From an uncultured Brevundimonas sp. (lineage in GTDB: Bacteria; Pseudomonadota; Alphaproteobacteria; Caulobacterales; Caulobacteraceae), in the NCBI GenBank assembly GCA_946481425.1, contig CAMLNT010000071.1, positions 1-11,413 on the forward strand: a DNA stretch of 11,413 nucleotides, in the 5' to 3' direction. The notes below the pieces were generated by a model. That model searched no databases. It worked only from the letters and a program-made list of their open reading frames with translations, and was not told the DNA's origin. Positions 6,729 to 11,413 of the stretch are shown here, piece by piece. Position numbers and translations under genes: made by a program. How positions within the stretch are numbered: the first letter of the stretch is position 1; the number at the start of each line of letters is the position of its first letter.

Positions 6729-6778
6729 CCGCCCCTGGGCGGCGGCAACCTATTGAGGGGGAGGGTTGAGGGCAACCC
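6729..6778 (-). other. Two short hairpins between the tandem peptidase genes
   Basis: The 70-bp gap holds two perfect inverted repeats: GGGTTG-AGGG-CAACCC (6763-6778) directly after the first gene's stop codon, and CCGCCC-CT-GGGCGG (6729-6742) just before the ribosome binding site of the second. Neither is followed by a U tract on the leftward strand, so they look like processing or stability hairpins within a two-gene transcript rather than terminators. Confidence 0.35.
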
Positions 6779-6780
6779 GT

Positions 6781-9579
6781 CTACTGGGCGGCGGCGCGGA
6801 CCTCGATCGGCAGTCCGAGGGCCTCCAGCTGGGGCCGGACCACCGAGGCGTCCCCGACCACCACCCAGACGAAGCGGTTGCCGTCGATGGCGGCGCGGGC
6901 GGCCGCATCCATGTCGGCGGCGCTCATGGCCTGGTAGCGCGGTGCGAGCCGCTCCCAGTAGTCGTCCGAGCGGCCGTACAGGGCGTTGGAGCGCAGCGCG
7001 TTCAGGATCGCGCCCGAGGTCTCGAATCCGCCCGGCAGCTGGCGCATGTTGCCGTTGACCGTGCGCAGGGCTTCGGCCTCCGTGACGCCCTGGTCGGCGA
7101 CGAAGCGGCGGTAGTGCTCCATCAGCACCGCGATCGACTCGCCGGTGCGGTCCGCCTGGACCGGCGCATTGATGATGTAGGGCGTCTGGTGCTCGAAGGT
7201 GTTGACCACGCCCCTCAGCCCGTAGGACCAGCCGCGCGTCTCGCGGATGTCCTGATTGATGCGCGACAGGAAGCTGTTGCCGAGCACTTCGTTGGCGGCG
7301 TTCAGCATCACCAGATCGTCCTGGCCCGTGACCGGCAGCACGGCTCCGCCGAGGATCACCGACTGGGGCGACTGGGGCCGGTCGATCAGGACGATGCGCG
7401 GTTCGGGCGTCGGCAGGACGGCGTCGAAGGCCTTGGTCCCGCGCGGCGCGGACGGGGCGGACCAGCCGCCGAAGCCCGCCTCCAGAGCGGCCGTGACCTC
7501 GCTGAGCGGACGATCGGACACCACGAACAGCTGGGCGTTGTCCGGCCGGATCCAGGTCTGGTGGAAGGCCGCCAGGTCCTCGCGGCTGACCGCCGCGACC
7601 GCGGCGGCGTCGCCCGTCCCCGTAAAGGCCCGGCCGTAGGGATGGCCCTCGCCGTAGAGAAGCGCGGGCAGGGCGCGCTGGCCGATGGCGTTCGGCTGGG
7701 TCAGTTCGGCGGCGATGTTGGCCAGCTGCTGGGCGCGCAGCCGCTCGATCTCGGCCGGCGCCAGCGCCGGGTTGCGGGTCACGTCCGCCATCAGGAGCGC
7801 GGAGGCCTCCAGATTGGCGCTCGGCGCCGTCAGATTGACGATCGTCCGGTCCATCCCGGCGGTCGCTGTGATGGTCGCGCCCAGCCGCTCCTGGGCCTCC
7901 GCCAGCTCGATGGAATTCCGCGTGGTCGTGCCCTCGGTCAGCAACTGCAGCAGCAGCGCCTGGGTGCCCAGCGCATCCGCCGGATCGGCGGCGTGGCCTG
8001 CGTCGAACTCGATCGCCACGCGGGTCACCGGCGCGGCGTCGAAATGGGCGTAGACGACCTCGATCCCGTTCGACAGCGTCGCACGCTCGACGTCGGGGAA
8101 GTCCAGGCCCTGGACCTGGCCGACGGGCGGCATCGGCTCGCGCGGCGTGATGGTCAGGGGTTCGACCGGCTCAGGCGCCGGCCGGTCGGCCGCCGCCTCG
8201 GCATAGGCCGCCCGCTCGCCCGGATCGACCCGCACGGCCACGACCGGACGGGTCAGCCACGCGCCCGTCACGGCCCGCACGCTGTCGGGCGTCACCCGGG
8301 CGTAGGCGTCCAGCTGGGTCCGGTAGAAGCCCGGATCGTCGGCATAGAGCATGCCCTCGGCCAGGACGACCGCCTGACCGCCGAAGCCGCCGGTGGGCTC
8401 CAGCGCCTGCATGCGCTGCGACAGCTCGCCGGTGACGACGCGGGCCACCTCGTCGGCGGTCGGGCCCTCGGCGATGAAATCGGCGATGATCTGGTCGAGC
8501 CGCGCCGAGACCGCGTCCACGTCCTGGCCGGGCGCCACATCGACCGTGATCTGGAAGAAGCCGACGCGCTGGAACGGCTGATAGCCGGCGAAGACCGACA
8601 CCGCCGACTGCTCGCCTCGCACCAGCGCGTTGTCGAGCCTCGAGGAGGCCAGGCCGCCCAGCACAGTCGCCGCCACGTCCAGGTCCGCCGCCTCGGCCGC
8701 GGTCAGTCCCGGCACGGCCCAGGCGCGGTAGAGGCGGCTGTTCGACACGCGGTCGAACATCTGGAGATCGACGCGGTCGGCCAGGGTCGGCACATCCGCC
8801 TGGGCCGGCTCGTTCTGCGGCCCGCGCGGGATGTGTCCGAAATAGCGTTCGACCAGCACCCGCGCCGTCTCGACGTCGATGTCGCCCGCCAGCACCAGCA
8901 CGGCGTTGTTCGGTCCGTAGTTATCGCGGTGCCAGTCGCGCAGGTCCTGAAGCGAGGCCGCGTCCAGGTCCGCCATCGAGCCGATGGTCGAATGCCGGTA
9001 CGGGTGGCCTTCGGGGAACAGGGCCTCCAGGATCGAATAGAACACCAGGCCGTAGGGGTTGTTGTCGCCCTGACGCTTCTCGTTCTGGACCACGCCGATC
9101 TGGTTGGTCAGCCGCTCCTGGCTGAGCGCGCCCAGCAGGTGCCCCATGCGGTCGCTCTCCATGTAGAGCGCCTGTTCCAGGGCCGCGGTCGGCACGGTCT
9201 GGAAGAAGTTGGTCCGGTCGAACCAGGTGGTCCCGTTCCAGTCGGTCGCCCCCATGGCGCGCAAGGGTTCCATCAGGCCGCCGGGCACGTTCTCGGTCGG
9301 GTTGAACAGGCCGATGTGCTCGAACAGGTGCGCGAAGCCCGTCTGGCCCTCCGGCTCGTCCTTGGAGCCGACGTTGTACCAGGCGTGCAGGGCCACGACC
9401 GGCGCCTTGCGGTCGGTGTGGACGACCACCCTCAGGCCGTTGTCCAGGGTGAAGGTCTGGTAGTCGAGCGCGATGCCCTCCGCCAGGACCGACGCCGGGG
9501 CCGGATCGGGCAGGGTCTGGGCCATGGCCATCGGAGCGAAGGCGACCGCCACGATGGCGGCGAGCGAGACAAGACGCAT
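6781..9579 (-). CDS. Secreted M16 (pitrilysin/insulinase-type) metallopeptidase, first of tandem pair
   Basis: This is the paralogue of the gene at 3894-6710, with the same two-half design. I place the start at ATG 9577-9579 (932 residues): GGGGAA (9585-9590) lies 5 nt upstream and the N-terminus then reads MRLVSLAAIVAVAF, matching the MRLF start of its neighbour. An in-frame TTG at 9598-9600 would add seven residues but has no ribosome binding site. The signal peptide probably ends at AMA. Counted from this ATG, the zinc motif HLFEH is His84, Glu87, His88, with the distal Glu167 in VVQNEKRQ. Here the residues after HLFEH read IGLFNPTENVPG, one residue longer than in the neighbour (LMFGGSENAPG). 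The C-terminal half lacks a zinc motif (TQALLLQLLTEG) but keeps RETRGWSYG. Many blocks are identical between the two proteins, which points to tandem duplication. It is probably the first gene of a two-gene operon. The substrate is unknown. Confidence 0.92.
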   Translation of the reverse strand: MRLVSLAAIVAVAFAPMAMAQTLPDPAPASVLAEGIALDYQTFTLDNGLRVVVHTDRKAPVVALHAWYNVGSKDEPEGQTGFAHLFEHIGLFNPTENVPGGLMEPLRAMGATDWNGTTWFDRTNFFQTVPTAALEQALYMESDRMGHLLGALSQERLTNQIGVVQNEKRQGDNNPYGLVFYSILEALFPEGHPYRHSTIGSMADLDAASLQDLRDWHRDNYGPNNAVLVLAGDIDVETARVLVERYFGHIPRGPQNEPAQADVPTLADRVDLQMFDRVSNSRLYRAWAVPGLTAAEAADLDVAATVLGGLASSRLDNALVRGEQSAVSVFAGYQPFQRVGFFQITVDVAPGQDVDAVSARLDQIIADFIAEGPTADEVARVVTGELSQRMQALEPTGGFGGQAVVLAEGMLYADDPGFYRTQLDAYARVTPDSVRAVTGAWLTRPVVAVRVDPGERAAYAEAAADRPAPEPVEPLTITPREPMPPVGQVQGLDFPDVERATLSNGIEVVYAHFDAAPVTRVAIEFDAGHAADPADALGTQALLLQLLTEGTTTRNSIELAEAQERLGATITATAGMDRTIVNLTAPSANLEASALLMADVTRNPALAPAEIERLRAQQLANIAAELTQPNAIGQRALPALLYGEGHPYGRAFTGTGDAAAVAAVSREDLAAFHQTWIRPDNAQLFVVSDRPLSEVTAALEAGFGGWSAPSAPRGTKAFDAVLPTPEPRIVLIDRPQSPQSVILGGAVLPVTGQDDLVMLNAANEVLGNSFLSRINQDIRETRGWSYGLRGVVNTFEHQTPYIINAPVQADRTGESIAVLMEHYRRFVADQGVTEAEALRTVNGNMRQLPGGFETSGAILNALRSNALYGRSDDYWERLAPRYQAMSAADMDAAARAAIDGNRFVWVVVGDASVVRPQLEALGLPIEVRAAAQ

Positions 9580-9600
9580 GACGGTTCCCCAGGCGCGCAA

Positions 9601-9815
9601 CTGCGCACGTCACACTATTCAGGCGGGCCGGCGCGCCAAGTTACCGTTGGTTAACGAACCGCCCGGGTGCGACGCAAACCCGCGCCCCGCCACGAAATTA
9701 CCGCTTTACATGACGGTCGCATTTCCCCATATCGCCGCTTCCGGCGGACCCCGTAGGTCTGTTCTGCGCCGCTAACGCCGGTCTGGGTTCAACAACTAGC
9801 AGGGGGTTACGTGAA
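9601..9815. promoter_or_regulatory. Divergent intergenic region: peptidase operon and decarboxylase promoters
   Basis: These 215 bp separate leftward and rightward genes and must contain both promoters. For the decarboxylase a possible pair is TTTACA (9705-9710) and CATATC (9728-9733) with 17-bp spacing, a weak match. For the peptidases, TTGGCG (9639-9634, leftward) and AATAGT (9619-9614) are only 14 bp apart, also weak. Other visible elements are GGTT-AACG-AACC (9649-9660), CAACGGTAA at 9641-9649 (leftward), a TTACCG copy at 9698-9703, and the 9-mer TGCGCACGT at 9602-9610, which recurs at 9817-9825. No regulator can be assigned. Confidence 0.35.
9801..9806 (+). promoter_or_regulatory. Ribosome binding site that fixes a TTG start
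   Basis: AGGGGG lies 9 nt upstream of the TTG at 9816-9818. The nearby GTG at 9811 is in a different frame, and no upstream in-frame ATG or GTG is available for the decarboxylase. The TTG start is therefore the best supported one. Confidence 0.6.
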
Positions 9816-11081
9816 TTGCGCACGTACCAATCTCCCCTGGACCTGGTCCGTGAGCGGTCTCCGGAGCGTCCCGTCGCCCTCGTGCGACGTCGCTCCGTCT
9901 CCGTAGCGGCGCGCTGGTTCCAGGACAATCTAAAGGCTGACGTCTTCTATGCGGTGAAGGCGAACCCTTCGCGCTGGGTCATCGAGACCCTGGTGGAGAC
10001 GGGCGTCACCGCCTTCGACGTCGCCTCGCTGGCCGAGATCGAGCTGGTGCGTTCGGTGCTGCCCACCGCGCGCCTGGCCTTCATGCATCCGGTCAAGAGC
10101 CGCTCGGCCATCTCCAGGGCTTACTTCGAGCACGGTGTCCGCACCTTCTCGCTCGACTGCCAAGACGAACTGGACAAGATCCTCGACGCGACCGGCCAGG
10201 CCTCTGACCTGAACCTCGTGGTGCGCATGGCCGTCTCCGCCGACGGCGCGGCCTATACGCTCTCGGGCAAGTTCGGCGTCTCCGTCGATCAGGCTCCGGG
10301 CCTGCTGATGGCCGTGCGTCGCGCGGTCAAGGACGGCCTGATGGGCGTGTCCTTCCACGTCGGCAGCCAGTGCATGCGCCCGACCGCCTATCAGGCGGCG
10401 ATGGCCCAGGTCGGCCGCGCGATTTCGCGCGCCGGCGTGATCGTCGACATCGTCGATGTCGGCGGCGGCTTCCCCTCGGTCTATCCGGGCATGGTCCCGC
10501 CGGACATGCAGGAATACGCCGACGCCATCCATCGCGGCTTCAACGAGATGCCGGTGTCGGAAACGACCGAGCTGTGGTGCGAACCCGGCCGGGCGCTGGT
10601 CGCCGAATCCTCGTCGGTCCTGGCGCGGGTCGAACTGCGCAAGGGCGACGCCCTGTATCTGAACGACGGGTCCTATGGCTCGCTGTTCGACGCGACCCAC
10701 TCGCGCTGGCCCTTCCCGACCAAGCTGGTCTCCGACCGCGAAGCGGCGTCCGACCTGAAGGCCTTCCGCTTCTACGGTCCGACCTGCGACTCGATCGACC
10801 ACATGCCGGGTCCGTTCTGGCTGCCGGCCGATGTGCAGGAAGGCGACTTCATCGAGATCGGCATGCTCGGCGCCTATGGCGTGGCCATGTCGACCGGCTT
10901 CAACGGCTATGGCGAGCACGAGATCGCCGAGGTCGAGGACGCCCCGATGGCCTCGCTCTACGGCCTGGCGCCCCGTTCCATCCCGACCGTGCGCACCACG
11001 GCGGAAGAGCAGGCCCGCAAGGTCGTTCGCCTGTCGCGTCCCAAGGGCAAGGCCGGCGTCCGCGCCAGGAAGCGGCGCTAA
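9816..11081 (+). CDS. Ornithine/lysine decarboxylase, fold-III PLP (group IV) type
   Basis: This is a cytoplasmic PLP enzyme of the alanine-racemase-fold decarboxylase family, 421 residues, predicted to convert ornithine to putrescine and/or lysine to cadaverine. Visible motifs are: PLP lysine in FYAVKANP (Lys48), FHVGSQ (180-185), the glycine loop DVGGGFP (214-220) that holds the PLP phosphate, CEPGRALV (255-262), and GPTCDSID with catalytic Cys324/Asp325, followed by GAYG (352-355). These fit ODC rather than diaminopimelate or arginine decarboxylase. Ornithine versus lysine preference cannot be settled by eye. Translation starts at TTG. The last 30 or so residues are basic (RKVVRLSRPKGKAGVRARKRR), beyond the usual catalytic fold. 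Downstream in the same direction is a DHS-like gene, consistent with polyamine synthesis. An intrinsic terminator lies between them, so the two may be only partly cotranscribed. Confidence 0.92.
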   Translation: MRTYQSPLDLVRERSPERPVALVRRRSVSVAARWFQDNLKADVFYAVKANPSRWVIETLVETGVTAFDVASLAEIELVRSVLPTARLAFMHPVKSRSAISRAYFEHGVRTFSLDCQDELDKILDATGQASDLNLVVRMAVSADGAAYTLSGKFGVSVDQAPGLLMAVRRAVKDGLMGVSFHVGSQCMRPTAYQAAMAQVGRAISRAGVIVDIVDVGGGFPSVYPGMVPPDMQEYADAIHRGFNEMPVSETTELWCEPGRALVAESSSVLARVELRKGDALYLNDGSYGSLFDATHSRWPFPTKLVSDREAASDLKAFRFYGPTCDSIDHMPGPFWLPADVQEGDFIEIGMLGAYGVAMSTGFNGYGEHEIAEVEDAPMASLYGLAPRSIPTVRTTAEEQARKVVRLSRPKGKAGVRARKRR

Positions 11082-11106
11082 AGCGTCACTTCCGCGTTGT
11101 ATTCAG

Positions 11107-11144
11107 CAGCGGCCCGTCGCTCCGTCCGGGCCGCTGTTTCCATT
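11107..11144 (+). terminator. Intrinsic terminator after the decarboxylase
   Basis: CAGCGGCCCG (11107-11116) pairs perfectly with CGGGCCGCTG (11127-11136) across a 10-nt loop, followed by TTTCCATT. It starts 25 nt after the decarboxylase stop. The stem is strong but the U tract is short and broken, so some read-through into the DHS-like gene is likely. Confidence 0.65.
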
Positions 11145-11163
11145 GACGACGGGCGCTCAAATC

Positions 11164-11170
11164 AGAGGGA
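11164..11170 (+). promoter_or_regulatory. Ribosome binding site of the DHS-like gene
   Basis: AGAGGGA lies 9 nt upstream of the ATG at 11180 and supports that start. A TTGACG at 11143-11148 could be a -35 element for a separate promoter, but the GCTCAAAT after it sits only 6 bp away, too close for a normal -10. Confidence 0.5.
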
Positions 11171-11179
11171 AACCCCGAA

Positions 11180-11413
11180 ATGAACGCTCCGGCCGGAACG
11201 AACCAGAAAGCCGAACTGCTTCAGAACACCGTCGAGCACATCGACATCACGTCCTTCGACGCGCGCCCGATCATCGATTCGATGCGCAAGATGTCGTTCT
11301 CGTCGCGCGATACCGCCCGCGCGGCCGACATCTTCAACATGGCGCTGGAGGACAAGTCCTGCTCGCCGTGGCTGATCCTCGCCGGCTCGACCTCGGCGGG
11401 CGGCTGCATGCAC
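11180..11413 (+). CDS. Deoxyhypusine-synthase-like protein (5' part, runs off the right edge)
   Basis: The first 78 codons are present with no stop. The protein opens with a short polar stretch, then VEHIDITSFDARPIIDSMR and KMSFSSRDTARAADIFNMAL, ending in WLILAGSTSAGGCMH, which resembles the first NAD-binding strand and loop of the deoxyhypusine synthase family. Eukaryotic and archaeal enzymes of this family move the aminobutyl group of spermidine onto eIF5A/aIF5A. Bacteria lack that target, and bacterial and plant relatives act on free polyamines, for example forming homospermidine from putrescine. Next to a decarboxylase that would supply putrescine, a homospermidine- or spermidine-forming role is the likely one, but the catalytic lysine region lies beyond the window. 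The antisense reading frames over this stretch are not genes. Confidence 0.82.
   Translation, partial: MNAPAGTNQKAELLQNTVEHIDITSFDARPIIDSMRKMSFSSRDTARAADIFNMALEDKSCSPWLILAGSTSAGGCMH

Noticed and set aside
6766..9654. A 962-codon open frame on the + strand opposite the first peptidase gene
   Set aside because: It is the antisense shadow of a clear M16 gene in high-GC DNA. The product is His/Arg/Gly-rich low complexity with no recognisable domain, and the opposite strand carries intact catalytic motifs.
9641..9660. CtrA-type site (TTAA-N7-TTAA) near GTTAAC
   Set aside because: The spacing found is TTAC-N6-TTAA, off by one base in both spacing and half-site. It is not good enough to call.
9930..10919. 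A 329-codon open frame on the - strand opposite the decarboxylase
   Set aside because: The + strand carries all PLP decarboxylase motifs; the antisense product is compositionally odd and has no domain.
11143..11163. Promoter TTGACG plus GCTCAAAT for the DHS-like gene
   Set aside because: Only 6 bp separate the two elements, too close for sigma-70-type recognition, and the first overlaps the terminator tail.
11162..11413. Short - strand open frames at the right edge
   Set aside because: They are antisense to the DHS-like reading frame, which has an ATG, a ribosome binding site and recognisable family sequence.

Overview
The window looks like chromosomal DNA from a high-GC alphaproteobacterium, most likely Caulobacterales (Brevundimonas/Caulobacter-like). 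This rests on the strong G/C bias at third codon positions, signal peptides and lipoproteins of that type, and a phosphonate-type transporter lying near an ornithine/lysine decarboxylase plus deoxyhypusine-synthase-like pair. The taxonomic call comes from gene content read by eye, not from a search. No tRNA, rRNA, insertion sequence, phage gene or CRISPR array is visible. All complete genes look intact.

Layout from left to right. Bases 1-77 hold a non-coding stretch with GAC(G/A) cores spaced every 11 bp, resembling a tandem PhoB (Pho box) array; it probably serves a gene beyond the left edge. Bases 78-2670 hold a leftward, translationally coupled phnC-phnD-phnE operon (ATPase, lipoprotein binding protein, permease) for uptake of a phosphonate, phosphite or phosphate-like ligand. 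A strong intrinsic terminator near 2783-2818 separates it from the next leftward gene. That gene (2845-3777) encodes a lipoprotein with a small Arg-rich PepSY-like domain and a 179-residue tail that has no Lys, Arg or His and is about 35% Glu, with many Tyr and Trp, ending in tandem repeats. Its only visible ribosome binding site sits in the 3' arm of a hairpin. Bases 3894-9579 carry two adjacent leftward paralogues of about 935 residues. Both are secreted M16 (pitrilysin/insulinase-type) metallopeptidases with an active N-terminal half and a degenerate C-terminal half.

From 9816 the direction switches. A rightward fold-III PLP decarboxylase (ornithine/lysine decarboxylase type) starts at a TTG codon, is followed by an intrinsic terminator, and then by the first 78 codons of a deoxyhypusine-synthase-like gene that runs off the right edge. 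These two are likely polyamine genes: the decarboxylase would make putrescine or cadaverine, and the DHS-like enzyme would carry out an aminobutyl transfer (homospermidine- or spermidine-type chemistry).

The least ordinary part is 2783-3893: the polyanionic Glu/Tyr/Trp lipoprotein, its in-gene tandem repeats and the cluster of hairpins in its leader. The rest is recognisable housekeeping or nutrient-scavenging machinery, with some local oddities such as an insertion beside the zinc motif of one peptidase, a motif shared upstream of two operons, and the 11-bp-periodic array at the left edge.
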